Shown here piece by piece: positions 21,194-32,955 of a stretch of DNA of 64,000 bases; positions within the stretch are counted from its first letter, which is position 1; each line of letters starts with the position of its first letter. This DNA is from Notolepis coatsorum. Lineage: Eukaryota; Chordata; Actinopteri; Aulopiformes; Paralepididae. The DNA lies in the NCBI GenBank assembly GCA_963971535.1, contig OZ020585.1:161528226-161592225 (forward strand), written 5' to 3'. A program made the translations under genes and the position numbers. The notes under the pieces were generated by a model that worked only from the letters and a program-made list of their open reading frames with translations, was not told the DNA's origin and did no database searches.

Positions 21194-22333
21194 TTGCTAG
21201 TGGTGCCCAAACAGTATGTGTCCACAGTTTTACACCTGGCCCACAGCCATGTCCTCGGTGCCCATCTGGGGGTCGAGAAAACCAGAGACCGTATCAGGGG
21301 ACGGTTCTATTGGCCAGGAGTGGTAAGAGCGGTCACAGACTACTGTTGCACATGCCCAGAATGTCAAAAGATGGCACCAAAACCCCACTTCAAAAATCCA
21401 CTGATACCATTGCCGATTATTGAGGTGCCCTTTGATAGGATTGCCATGGACCTAGTGGGACCGCTAGTGAAATCTGGAAGGGGACACCAATATATCCTTG
21501 TTGTCCTTGACTATGCCACCAGGTATCCTGAGGCCATTCCCCTCCGGAACATGACAACGAAGGGCATTGCACGGGAGCTGCTCCAGATGTTCAGCAGAGT
21601 TGGGATACCCGGAGAGATACTTACGGACCAAGGGACCCCCTTTATGTCTAGGATCATGAAGGACATGTGTCGGCTCCTCAAGGTAAAATAAATTAGAACT
21701 TCAGTATACCACCCACAAACGGATGGTTTGGTCAAAAGATTTAACAAGACCCTGAAGTCCATGCTCCGGAAAGTGGTTGATAAGGATGGCAGGGACTGGG
21801 ATCAGTTGCTGCCTTACCTCATGTTTTCCATTAGAGAAGTACCACAGGCATCTACAGGATTCTCACCATTTGAACTCCTGTATGGAAGGCAACCAAGGGG
21901 CCTGCTTGATGTGGCTAGAGAGGCCTGGGAGGAGCAGCCCAGCCCACATCGCAGCCTGGTGGAACATGTGGAGGTGATGCGGGACCGCATGAAGGTACTG
22001 TGGCCAATGGTAAGGGAACATATGTCACAAGCCCAGGAAGCCCAAAGACGAGTCTATAATAGGGGTGCACAGCCACGTGAGTTCCAACCTGGGGACAAAG
22101 TGTTGGTACTGGTACCCACCACTGACCACAAGTTTCTGGCCTCCTGGCACGGACCATATGAGGTGGCCGAAAGGGTAGGCCCAGTTAACTACAAAGTGCG
22201 CCAGCCAGGACGCCTATTCAAATCTATCATGTCAACCTGCTTAAGATGTGGTATGCCAGAGATGTGCTGGTGTCTTGTGTTTCTCCTTGTGTCTTCCCTT
22301 ACTCCTCACCAAGGGATGAAGGTGTCGAGGTGA
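21194..22333 (+). pseudogene. Gmr1-like integrase (broken)
   Basis: It starts with an H2C2 zinc-binding region (HSHVLGAHLG, CTCPECQK). The core follows, with Asp in MDLVGPL and Asp in LTDQGTPF. A TAA at 21689-21691 interrupts the frame just before YHPQTDGLVKRF; the expected catalytic Glu of that motif is Lys here. The downstream part reads through FELLYGRQPRG into a chromodomain-free C-terminal region. A frameshift near 22218-22245 then moves the frame to that of RT. Lying before RT is the defining Gmr1 feature. Confidence 0.85.
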
Positions 22334-23765
22334 CGTATGGGCCAGGGCTCTCAAAAATGCAGCTGCAGCAGATGAAGGAATTGGTGCAGAGAGCCTCAGG
22401 TGTGTTCTCCAGTGTACCAGGCCAGACCACCCTGGTGGAACACCACATCCAGACAGAGCCGGGTCGGAAGGTGAAAATGCGGCCTTACAGAACCCCAGAA
22501 GCCACGAGGGTCATCATTGAAGAAGAGGTCAAGAAGATGCTGACACTGGGCGTCATAGAGGAGTCCTATAGTGAATGGGCTAGCCCGATCGTCCTGGTCC
22601 CTAAGCCAGACAACACAAAAAGGTTCTGTAATGATTTTCGGAAGCTTAATGAAATATCTAAATTTGATGCCTATCCCATGCCTAGGGTTGACGAGCTGAT
22701 TGACCGGCTGGGGGAGGCCCGGTACATCAGCACCCTGGATCTAACCAAGGGGTATTAGCAGGTGCCTCTAGCAGCTGACTCCAAGGAGAAGACTGCGTTT
22801 GCTACCCCCACAGGGCTGTACCAATACACAGTGTTGCCCTTTGGCCTGCATGGAGCCCCAGCCACCTTCCAAAGGCTAATGGACAAAGTGTTGAGACCTC
22901 ACGTGAGTATGCAGCTGCATATCTGGATGATGTGGTAATCCACAGTGAGGACTGGGAGAGCCACTTGGACAGGCTTGCTGCGGTATTAGAGGCTCTCCGC
23001 AAAGCAGGTTTAACAGCCAATCCAAAGAAGTGCAAGCTTGGTTTGGAGGAGGCTGAATACCTGGGTTTCACCATCGGACGAGGAAATGTGAAACCACAGG
23101 AGAGTAAGGTTCAGTCTATTGAGGAGTGGCCCCGACCAGCAACTAGGAGACAGGTAAAGACCTTCCTGGGACTTACCTCCTATTACTCTCGTTTCATCCC
23201 TAACTACTCCTCTATAGCTGCTCCCCTCACAGACCTAACCAAAGCCACCAAGCCCCTCATGGTGGAATGGACGGAAGAGGCAGAGAAGGCGTTCCAGGGT
23301 CTCAGAGAGGCACTTTGTGCACGGCCCGTGCTGGTCACCCCGGATTTCACGCAGGAGATGATCGTGCAAACAGATGCGTCAGAGGTGGGAGTAGGAGCCG
23401 TACTCTCTCAAGAGATACGAGGTGAGGAACATCCAGTACTCTACATCAGTAGGAAGCTGAACCAAAGGGAGCAAGGATATGCCACGGTAGAGAAGGAAGG
23501 ACTGGCTATCAAGTGGGCACTGGAGCATCTCAGATATTATCTGGTGGGCCGACATTTCTCTCTCGTAACTGACCATGCACCCCTAGTCTGGATGTCCAAA
23601 AAGAAGGAGACTAATGCTCGAGTCGGTAGATGGTTTCTTTCCTTACAAGAGTTTGATTTCTCTGTGATCCACAGGTCGGGAGCCAAACACGGGAACGCAG
23701 ACGCCCTGTCCCGGAGAGATGCCCTCTGGACCTTATTTGCCTCTCCTAAGCAGGGACTGAAGGGG
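22246..23765 (+). pseudogene. Gmr1-like reverse transcriptase and RNase H (broken)
   Basis: RT motifs appear in order: ASPIVLVPKPD, then DFRKLNEI, then TLDLTKGY. A TAG at 22756-22758 follows, where a Trp codon would be expected. Next come [17 protein letters not shown], a frameshift at about 22903, and YLDD at ~22917-22928 leading into the thumb. RNase H follows (QTDASEVGVGAVLSQ, YATVEKEGLAIKWAL, TDHAPLVW, GNADALSR). The last long frame (22932-23897) runs into the 3' LTR. No integrase follows RNase H, so the usual Gypsy order is excluded. Confidence 0.88.
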
Positions 23766-23771
23766 GGGGTA

Positions 23772-24234
23772 TGTAAGGGGCTGAGGGGAATGGTGATCAA
23801 TGGATGCTATGTTCCTGCCTGTTGGCTCCCCCCAATGGAGAGAAGAAGACTGACAGCTGCACACAGGCAGACCCACACACAGCTGTCTTTCAATTAGCAA
23901 TCAGCATGCCTCTCAAAGAGGACAAACCAAGAACATCAGAGTGTGTCTTAGAATGGAGAGTGGGAGAGCTGTTGGGAGACAACCAAACTGTGAGTTAACA
24001 GCCGGTAAGCCGGACAGCGGCCCGGCTTAGTTAAAGACTGGACTATAGCCAAGACAGTTAGGTGCTTCACTGGGAGCCAGTATGATTTTTGTTTGTTTCT
24101 TAATATTCTGTTTTGTTTAAATAAATGCCCCTGGCCATTGTCCAGCGAGGAGCTAAAGCTGTTTGACTGTGTGTTTGATTATTGTACAACCATATTGCAC
24201 CTTCCACCTACCCCTGTCTGCTACCTTTGTTACA
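23772..24234 (+). repeat. Gmr1-like 3' LTR
   Basis: 463 bp, same termini as the 5' LTR. It differs by a few transitions and one T in the TTATTTGTAC/TTATTGTAC run. Confidence 0.9.
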
Positions 24235-24944
24235 ATACATAACATACACTTATTAGTATGTGTTAAAAACAAGATGAACAAGTACACAGGGATAAAAAAC
24301 AAAGAAAAAAACAAGTCCAATCATGAATGTGTTGTTAAATAATTAAATTAATTTGTTACAGTCCACAACCCAGCTCCTCCAGTCCACGGCAGTTGGCCCG
24401 TCCTGGCCCTGCTTGGTTGTGGAGCCAAAGGACTGCCCAAAGCGCTTTGTGGTATGTCGGGGGGGGATGAGTCTGTGGCTAAACGTGGACCGCATTGCGG
24501 TCAGCTCATCATAGAGGGGGTGGCAACGCAATATTGATACCATATAGTCCTTACTTTGACCAGGATCTGTCCCGAAAAGAATATTCCAATGATCTGATCG
24601 CCATTCCAAGTACTGATGTCGATCAAGGTGCCAACGTAATCCAGCATTGAACATGAACCCGACCCTCGTCGATGCATGCGTTATAAGCGTTTGGCTTGAC
24701 CGAGTAGTTAGACCCCGCCCACAGGCCGCAGCTCGGCCCAGACACCAAGCCACATCGTTTCAAATGGAGTGCAATAGGCGGCTTTTGAGATCTCAGACCC
24801 ATCCCCAGTGATAACACAGGCTGCCGGCATGTCTTTATGAATGGAAATATCGAATAAAAGAAACAACGATGAAAACCCGACTATACTCTGGTTTTCGGGG
24901 GTCCTGGCGCTCAACGTTCGGCGAGTTAACCCTAGATCTTAGAT

Positions 24945-25253
<309 letters not shown>

Positions 25254-25283
25254 TGCTTTGGCGTCCGTTCACGAGTATATACG

Positions 25284-25850
25284 TTCTGAGGACAACAGCA
25301 GAGAGGGTAGGCTCTTTTAACTGAATACTGTGTACATCATTTTGAAGTGTGTGACTAAATTGTGTTGTGGAAATTGTTTGTAATTAGTTTCACCCAGCTG
25401 ACAGAAACTGGAGGTGTGGCCTTTGTGCATGTAGTTAAGTGGGCACTTGTGACAGTTTTTCTGCTTAAATACCAGCTTTTTCTCTGTTGGATTCATTCTG
25501 AGGACAACAGCAGAGAGGGTAGGCTCTTTTAACTGAATACTGTGTACATCATTTTGAAGTGTGTGACTAAATTGTGTTGTGGAAATTGTTTGTAATTAGT
25601 TTCACCCAGCTGACAGAAACTGGAGGTGTGGCCTTTGTGCATGTAGTTAAGTGGGCACTTGTGACAGTTTTTCTGCTTAAATACCAGCTTTTTCTCTGTT
25701 GGATTCATTCTGAGGACAACAGCAGAGAGGGTAGGCTCTTTTAACTGAATACTGTGTACATCATTTTGAAGTGTGTGACTAAATTGTGTTGTGGAAATTG
25801 TTTGTAATTAGTTTCACCCAGCTGACAGAAACTGGAGGTGTGGCCTTTTG
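25284..25850 (+). promoter_or_regulatory. Tandem 212-bp monomers in the LINE 5' region
   Basis: TTCTGAGGACAACAGCAGAG recurs at 25284, 25496 and 25708, an exact 212-bp period. There are two full monomers and a third of about 140 bp. Each full monomer contains CTTAAATACCAG, a TATA-like stretch, shortly before the next unit. By analogy with monomeric 5' UTRs of other LINEs these may be promoter units; that role is inferred. Confidence 0.8.
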
Positions 25851-26101
25851 CTGCAGGTGTCACTCATCAGTAATTAGTGATAGTGATTTAAAGACTTGCT
25901 GGCATAGCGTCAGCGAAGCGTCGAGAAACGAAGAGGGACAAAGAGGAGGAGTTTTCCTGGAGTTTACCGCAGAGGGATCCACCGATCCACCCAGTGCTAA
26001 GTACACCATAATCCCATATTCCCGTCCCACTCTGCTATTTCCCTACTATCTCGCTTCCTCCCTAGCCCCTTCAACCTCCTCCTACCACTCTTGACACCAC
26101 A

Positions 26102-29025
26102 ATGTGCCTCATACCTATATCCACAATCTGCTCCTCAAGAACAGAATCAACCCATCCACGCCAGTTTGCTAGCAACCCGGCTAATCTCTCCTACCCTCCT
26201 ACAGCCACTAATACACCTGTCACAGTACAGGGAGGCTTATGGAATTGTCAATCAGCAGTCAAGAAAGCTGACTTCATTACTGCCTACGCCCATAGTCTAA
26301 ATCTGCAGCTCCTGGCTCTAACTGAGACCTGGATAACCCCCAATAACTCGTCAACACCTGCAGCATTATCTACAAACTATAACTTCACTCACACACCTCG
26401 ACCCTCCAGACGGGGTGGAGGCACTGGCCTCATGACATCTCCTTCATGGGCTACAAACCTAACGCAACTCCCAGAACTGTCACTCTCCTCCCTCGAATAT
26501 CATGCAGTATCTGTCTCTAATCCTTTCAATCTCACCATTGTTACACTCTATCGCCCTCCAGGTCCCCTCGATCACTTCACAGATGAGCTGGACATGCTTC
26601 TAAGCTCCTTACCGGAAGATGGTACCCCGCTCCTTCTATTGGGCGACTTCAACCTGCCTGACTCATCTCAGTCGGTCCCAGTGGTCTCCCTCCTACAACA
26701 ATTTGACCTGACTCCCACTGCCATGCCTCCCACCCACAAAGCAGGCAACTCCTTGGATCTCATATTTTCCCGTAACTCCAGCATCATTAACACCACGGTA
26801 ACTCCCCTACATGTATCTGACCATTCCTTCATATCCTTCTCACTAACTCTCATGCTTAACCGAAAAGTCTTCACCCCAACTCAAACCGTCTCACTCAGAC
26901 GCAACCTGCCCTCCCTATCCCCCTCCACCCTCTCCTCTGACATAATATCCGCTCTACCTTTGAGTGACACCTTCTCTGCTCTCCCCACAGAGATGGCAAC
27001 CTCCACCCTCCTCTCAGCCCTTGCAACCTCCTTCGACAAGCTCTGTCCCCTCGTTGAGAAACCTGCCCGCCGTTCCCCACCCAGTCCATGGCTGACGGAT
27101 GCAGTGAGAGAACAAAGACAGGTCCTGAGAGCGGCTGAGAGGAAGTATAGAAAGTCACGCCTCACTGCTGACATCGACACATATCACAACCTCTTGTTAA
27201 CATTCTCCAAAACCATTACTAATGCCAAAGCTTCTTTCTTTCACCATAGGATCGAGGCCTCTGCCAAGAATCTTCGCAAACTGCATGCTACCATGTCCTC
27301 CCTCCTCACTCCCCCCCCACCTCCTCCTCCCTCATCTTTTTCTGCCGAAGACTTTGCGATCTTCTTTGAGGAAAAAGTGGAGAACATCCGCAGCTCCTTC
27401 TCCCAACCCCCACCCATTCCAAACGCTGAATCGAGAACCTCATCCTTCACTCTGTCATCTTTCTCTCCCATTACAGAAGCCGAGACCCTGACACTGGTAA
27501 CGTCGAACCGTCCGACTACATGCCAGCTGGACCAGCTACCCTCCCCACTCCTCCAGACCATAGCACCGGACATCCTCCCATTCCTAACTGCAACCATCAA
27601 CTCCTCACTCAACTCGGGGGTGGTCCCCACCTCCCTAAAACAAGCCAGAGTCACGCCCCTCATAAAAAAACCAACCCTGAACCCCACCGTCATAGCCAAC
27701 TATCGCCCTGTCTCTCTTCTCTCCTTCCTTTCTAAAACACTTGAACGTGCTGTATCCAACCAACTTACTGCTTATCTCTTACAGAATGACCTCCTAGACC
27801 CCAATCAGTCTGGCTTCCGGACTGGCCACTCCACAGAAACGGCCCTCATTGCGGTCACAGAGGCACTTCACTTAGCAAAAGCGAAAGGCCTCTCCTCTGT
27901 CCTGATTCTCCTAGATCTATCTGCAGCCTTCGACACAGTCAACCATCAGATCCTCCTCGCGGCCCTCGCAGGAATGGGAGTGGCTGGATCTGCGCTGACA
28001 TGGCTGACATCATACCTCAATGACCGCTCCTACCAAGTGTCATGGAGAGGGACTCTGTCGGCCACCCGCCCCCTCCGGACGGGTGTCCCCCAGGGCTCGG
28101 TCCTAGGACCCCTTCTCTTCTCCCTCTACACTAAATCACTGGGTAACATTATCACATCTCATGGCTTCTCATATCATTGTTATGCCGATGATACTCAACT
28201 CTTCCTCTCCTTCCCTCCCTCAGATATCCACGTCTCTGAGCGGATCTCGGCCTGTCTGTCCGACATCTCCGCCTGGATGACGACCAACCACCTCAAACTG
28301 AACCTAAGCAAAACAGAATTGCTCCACCTGCCGGCCAAATCCTCCCCCCTGACCGACCTCTCCATCACAGTCGAGAATGCAGCTGTGACCGCGTCGCCGA
28401 CCGCCAAGAACCTTGGTGTTGTCCTCGACGACCAGTTGAACTTCTCTGCTCACATCGCAGCGACAACCAGAACCTGCAGATTCCTCCTGAGCAACGTCAG
28501 AAGGATACGCCCCTTCCTGACAAAAGAAGCCACCCAACTCCTCGTCCAATCAACAGTCATCTCCCGCCTCGACTACTGCAACGCACTGCTAGCTGGCCTC
28601 CCGGCCACTGCCACCAAGCCTCTTCAACTCATTCAAAATGCAGCGGCCCGCCTGATCTCAAACCTACCGAAGTCAGCCCATGTCACCCCACTTCTTAGGG
28701 ACCTGCACTGGCTCCCCATTGCTGCACGTATCCGCTTCAAGGCCCTCGACCTAGCATACCGTGCGGCAAAGGGAACCGCTCCCGCCTACCTCCGGTCAAT
28801 GGTCTCTAACTACACACCCTCAAGACCCCTACGCTCTGCGTCTTCTGGCCGCCTCAGATCTACTCCTATCCAAGCTCCCGGAGGGTCATCAAAGAGAAGC
28901 CGCCTATTCTCAGTCCTTGCCCCACAATGGTGGAATGAACTACCCATCCCAGTTAGGACAGCCGAATCCCGTCCAATCTTTCGCCGTCGACTAAAGACTC
29001 ACTTCTTCAACCATTATCTGAAATG

Positions 29026-29026
<1 letters not shown>
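26102..29026 (+). CDS. L2 ORF2: AP endonuclease plus reverse transcriptase
   Basis: 974 aa, no interruptions. The APE-type endonuclease spans ~45-250: WNCQSA, LTETWI, LLGDFN (~180), then SDHSFISF (~240). A linker carries a poly-Pro run at ~400. The RT spans ~515-800: YRPVSLLS, SGFRTGHSTETAL, LDLSAAFDTVNH, GVPQGSVLGPLLFSLY, and YADD at 694-697. The C-terminal region ends with WWNELPIPVRTAESRPIF and FRRRLKTHFFNHYL, typical of the L2 clade. It nicks target DNA and primes cDNA synthesis from the LINE RNA. No separate ORF1 was seen. Whether translation starts at this ATG or at a nearby codon is uncertain. Confidence 0.92.

Positions 29027-29028
<2 letters not shown>

Positions 29029-29065
<37 letters not shown>
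29029..29065 (+). repeat. Internal poly(A) run just after the ORF stop
   Basis: About 37 A residues directly follow the stop codon and precede the L2 3' UTR, so this is not the element's end. Confidence 0.8.
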
Positions 29066-29068
<3 letters not shown>

Positions 29069-29207
29069 AACCCCGACTAACCTTAATGTCATGCACTTGT
29101 CCTAATAAACTAACCTACACTGTAACACGCAACACTTTGATGAACATTGTTACTCAGCTGATAGAGTTATACCCTTCTTGCTGTCTTGTCGCACAGAACT
29201 TGTAAGT

Positions 29208-29224
29208 CGCTTTGGATAAAAGCG
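29208..29224 (+). ncRNA. L2 3'-terminal RNA hairpin
   Basis: CGCTTT (29208-29213) pairs with AAAGCG (29219-29224) around a GGATA loop. In eel UnaL2 this hairpin is what the RT recognises. A short repeated TGTAAA tail follows. Confidence 0.85.
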
Positions 29225-29265
29225 TCAGCTAAATGACTAAATGTAAATGTAAATGTAAATATACG

Positions 29266-30114
29266 TGTTTCGATTCCATGCGTTGTGGTCCAGAGCCACG
29301 AGTATACTCGTGACGAGTTGTTATTGTTTTATTCCATATTTATAACGCTTATTAGGTCCCCGATCCACTAGCAGGATCTTTCGACATATTTGATTTTCGA
29401 AACATGCAGTACCGGCCAGATCCGCTTAGGGGCGCCATCGCTCCACTGCAGTATCATTGAGGGGATTTAAAAAAAAATGCTTTTACAGTCCTGTGGGCGG
29501 ATCATAGAGCCTTGATTCCAAACGAAGACCCTCCATCTTTGATCAGCTTGCCGAACGTTTTTTTCAGCGTGGAATAATGGGATTTATGATTAGCCAATGT
29601 GCATATCGATCTACCAGAATCCGATTACTGGTGAGGAAATGCTGCCGGCGATCACATGGCCTGACGGTAGGATAATATTACCCCAAATTACAGCTGGATT
29701 GGACATTGTTTTATAACCTAACGTGATAGACTACTGACATTGGCTACCGGAACGCACACTCTATTGCTAATCAATAATACTGATCGGCGTTCCCCGCCGC
29801 CCTCCTTTCATCCATAGATGCTCTGTAATAGTCCGGATGCTACGCAGTTTGTTTTATTTCATTCGTGTATATATACAGCAGAAATGGCATTTGATATAAC
29901 GGCGCCAACGTTTAGCTTTTTTTGCAGCCTCCTGCAGAAAAGCCTAGACGAAAAGCGCGATATACCTTATATTCACAACGCTATAAAATGACAACCAACC
30001 GATGGATTTTTATTTTCTTTAAGCCATTATGAAGGCACGGTTTATGCACTCAAGTGACAATGAGAATGGACAGATAGCAATACTATAAATGATATATAAA
30101 GCTCTTAGAAAGTA
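29266..30114. other. No gene seen
   Basis: Includes AT-rich runs and decayed repeat-like sequence. A target sequence for the L2 insertion (CGTGTTTCGATTCCATGCG) begins it. Nothing else can be supported. Confidence 0.3.
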
Positions 30115-30117
30115 CAT

Positions 30118-30345
30118 CGGAGGGGGAGCTCCCGTAGCTCACCGCGTATCTCTGCGCTATTTCGGCGTCGGGGACAACCGTGCTCGTCACGGATCTGGGG
30201 TACACAAGTTCGATTCCCGGACCCGCCGTATTTTCTCAGAGTGTCTTCCCCTACTCTACATCCCATTCAACCTGTTTCTGTCGGTCATGCTTGACCAGTT
30301 TCTGTCGGTCATGCTTGACCAGAAAAAGCGATAAACGCAAAAAAA
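30118..30345 (+). mobile_element. Possible tRNA-related SINE
   Basis: CCCGTAGCTCACCGCG resembles an RNA polymerase III A box. AAGTTCGATTCCCGGAC (30207-30223) is a good B box. The spacing (~70 nt) is larger than in a tRNA. A 22-bp direct repeat (GTTTCTGTCGGTCATGCTTG plus two bases) and an A-rich end follow. Weak call. Confidence 0.35.
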
Positions 30346-30399
30346 TGAAGTTTAAAAAAAAGAAAGTACATCGGTTTGTTTACAATCCTCTGTCATCTG

Positions 30400-31199
30400 A
30401 GGCCTAAATCGCCGCGGGGCTCCGGTCGCCATAGTGTGAATTTAAGTGTGAATTTAAGTGTTCTCTAGTGCCTTTTGTCCGCTTTAAGGTGGTGGTATAA
30501 GTTAAAGGTTGTGGCGTCGAAGTAAAAAAAATTCTATCTGGGCTAAGCCCCGGATCTCCTACAATCCGCCCCTGCAGTGATGTAAACAAAACAACAGAAA
30601 CTGGATCTATGATCAGGGCAAACAAGCACCCCGTGGGTGGAGAAGGGCTGAAGGAGCTCATCGCTGGGTATCTCGTCGAGGAGATGTTACCTGTTCACAA
30701 AGAACAATGTCAAGCTGCCAGTGCCAACAGAGAAAGACGTTTTCTGGCTATGGGAGAGAGAGAGAGAATATACAGTGATGGAAGCTAATTTGAAGGCCAG
30801 ACTCAGAGAGTAACATAATGAGTAATGTAACTAATTACTACAGCGACGGAGCAGGGACATGAAGAATAAATCTGTGAAATGCGTTAAATAATTGGCACTA
30901 GGCTCTAACAGAAGTGGCACTAAACAGTCTTTGGACGGTGACCAGCTCCACGCGTATCTCCGATTGCGGTATATTCTAAAAGCAAGTATCCTTTTGTACC
31001 TTATTCCCAAAGGTACCGGCTACCTGATATACAGTAGGTAGGACCATTTGATAGTTATTCAAAGTAACTAGGATAGCTCCACAATTAATTATTTTCCATC
31101 TACAAATCAAACTCTTCAAGAATGTATGTGAATGTACACCAGACATGCAGCATAGTAAAATTAAATAATAATAATAATAGGTGCTTTTAAGATTAACGT
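30400..31199. other. No gene seen
   Basis: A patchwork of short ORFs, a short (GA)n at ~30750 and no recognisable protein or repeat family. Confidence 0.3.
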
Positions 31200-31385
31200 T
31201 TTCACTACCACACTATAGAAGGTTAACCGTCCGTAGTGTGGTAGTGAAAGGGTTAACCTTCTGTAGTGTCACTAGTGGTAGTGAAAGGGTTAACCTTCTG
31301 TAGTGTGGTAGTGAAAGTGTTAACCTTCTGTAGTGTGGTAGTGAAAGTGTTAACCCTTTGTAGTGTGGTAGTGAAAGGGTTAAAG
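31200..31385. repeat. ~29-30-bp minisatellite (inverse of the one at 46.0 kb)
   Basis: The unit TGTAGTGTGGTAGTGAAAGG plus GTTAACCTTC is repeated five to six times. The first unit is in the opposite orientation, so 31200-31250 folds into a hairpin. The same unit, reverse complemented, makes the array at 46030-46262. Confidence 0.8.
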
Positions 31386-31480
31386 TAACGTGCTGGACCA
31401 TAACATGATGGTATAACATGGACACGGAAAACTTTAAGGCATCAGCAGCTGCTGAGAAGACCAGAGGCAGAGGGTCAGTT

Positions 31481-31557
<77 letters not shown>
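31481..31557. repeat. (GA)n microsatellite
   Basis: About 36 GA units directly upstream of the LINE fragment. A second (GA)n lies at the LINE's other end. Confidence 0.9.
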
Positions 31558-31560
<3 letters not shown>

Positions 31561-32923
31561 AGCTTTTTTAATCTGGTTAAAAATAAATAAGGAACTTACA
31601 TCAACCGAGAAAGATGTCTACCTGTGTGCCACCTACATCCCCCCAATCGAATCCCCATATTATAAGGAGGACATGTTCCCAATCCTACAAGACGAAATCA
31701 ACCAGTTCCAGGCTTGTGGTCACATTATAGTCTGTGGGGACCTCAATGCCAGGACAGGACGAGAACCTGACACTCTCAGCACACAGGGTGACAAACACAT
31801 ACCAGGAGGTGGAAACATCCCCTCCCAAATATGCCCCCCCAGAAAGAACTATGACCAAACAACAAATAAACATGGGTCACAACTTATACAGCTCTGTTGC
31901 TCGCTGGGACTGTACATAGTTACCGGTAGGCTCAGAGGGGACTCTTATGGTAGGTACACATACAGCTCATCTCTGGGTAACAGCACAGTAGACTATTTTA
32001 TCACTGACCTCAGCCTAGAGCAGGGGTCAGCAACCTTTTTGACATGGAGTGCCTGTTTGAAATATAGTTGTAACTAGTGTGCCTCAACAATATTCCATGC
32101 ATCGTAAATTTTTTTTCTCATAATCAGGTCTTTTTAATGATCATTTTTACATTATTACATCATTATTGTTATTGTTATTATTAACAATATTATTATGATG
32201 GTTGTATCAACCCTAAATCTGAGTTGGGGGAGGGGGAATGCAATGCAGACAAACAGCTGCATACAGTGCGACCATTTTGCCCATTCATTTTTGGACACAT
32301 CACACACCATCGGTGTACTGTACGTGTGCTGTCATAGCTCCACCTACAGGCCTAATGGAGAACAGGATGTGAATGGAGGGTGAATGTGAGGTATATCGTG
32401 TAAATAAGTTTTGATTGATCGCAAGACTACACTGTAAAAAAATAAATAATAATAAGTTACCAGAACTTAAAAATATTGAGTTCAGTTACTGTGCATTAAG
32501 GTTTCCAGTTTTCAATCCATAATAAGTTAACAGAAAAATAAGTACACAACCACATTATTTCAACCTAATAAAACTATGTTTATTGTCATTGTTTTAAGAA
32601 CACAAGTTGACTTGGTAATACTCACATTTTGAGTAAAAAAATTGCTTTTAACATGTGCAATGTTCAATGAAATAGAAAAATAAATAATAAAATTTGTTGA
32701 TTAATCCCACTGGTCACAATGGTGACCGTAATAATGTTTTTGTTATAAGGCTCTGCAAATGTTACTGAATGATGTAGCAATGTATTTCCAGCTAAATTGA
32801 AATAATAAACAAATAAAGGGTCTCAATTAAATATGTGGTATAGTAAAAAGAACCTGTGGGAGGATTTCAACAAGATAAATGCGACAACAGTGCAAGATAT
32901 TTCACTATAATATTTAAAAGAAA

Positions 32924-32955
<32 letters not shown>

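Larger units (their letters stand above)
19003..24234 (+). mobile_element. Gmr1-like Ty3/Gypsy retrotransposon (INT before RT)
   Basis: LTRs at 19003-19466 and 23772-24234 are flanked by a 4-bp duplication ATAC (18999-19002, 24235-24238). A G-rich polypurine tract (~23759-23769) precedes the 3' LTR. The LTRs show about six substitutions and one indel in 464 bp (~98.5% identity). The gene order is Gag, protease, integrase, RT, RNase H. The proteins are Gypsy-type, but integrase precedes RT, as described for the Gmr1 group first found in cod. Several stops and frameshifts make this copy defective. Confidence 0.9.
18877..24540 (-). mobile_element. 5'-truncated LINE (minus), split by the Gmr1-like element
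   Basis: The 3' end on the minus strand is at about 18879-18998 (GGGGATAAATAAAGGTTTTC). The coding remainder lies at 24343-24540 and reads RSTFSHRLIPPRHTTKRFGQ, the conserved last segment of a fish LINE ORF2. The Gmr1-like element sits in the 3' UTR between them. A homologous ORF2 end lies on the plus strand at 38.06-38.28 kb. Confidence 0.6.
18408..24925. mobile_element. Inferred piggyBac-like element holding a LINE and a Gypsy element
   Basis: TTAA at 18404-18407 is followed by CACTTTCAGCGCCA and a sequence matching the 'B end' of the two piggyBac-like elements at 38.4-48.5 kb. Shared features are an inverted TATATTATAGCTATGG region, CAAAAAACAGAT and CCGTTTTATACC. TTAA at 24926-24929 closes a reverse-oriented 'A end' matching 48.1-48.5 kb (GATCTGATCGCCATTCCAA; CCATTCATAA on the minus strand). 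No transposase is present. Pairing the two ends as one element is inference; the interior is mostly later insertions. Confidence 0.5.
25284..29258 (+). mobile_element. Full-length L2-type LINE
   Basis: The element runs from tandem 5' monomers through a single long ORF to an L2 hairpin and a (TGTAAA)n-like tail. It is flanked by ATATACG (25277-25283 and 29259-29265). Endonuclease and RT are uninterrupted. The tail motif GTCGCTTTGGATAAAAGCG is the conserved 3' recognition hairpin of fish and eel L2 elements. An intact ORF plus a complete 5' region mark it as a candidate source copy. Confidence 0.88.

Noticed and set aside
19003-24234. Integrase-before-RT order as a local rearrangement of a standard Gypsy element
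   Set aside because: There is one copy of each domain, the LTRs and ATAC duplication enclose all of it, and the Gmr1 group naturally has this order.
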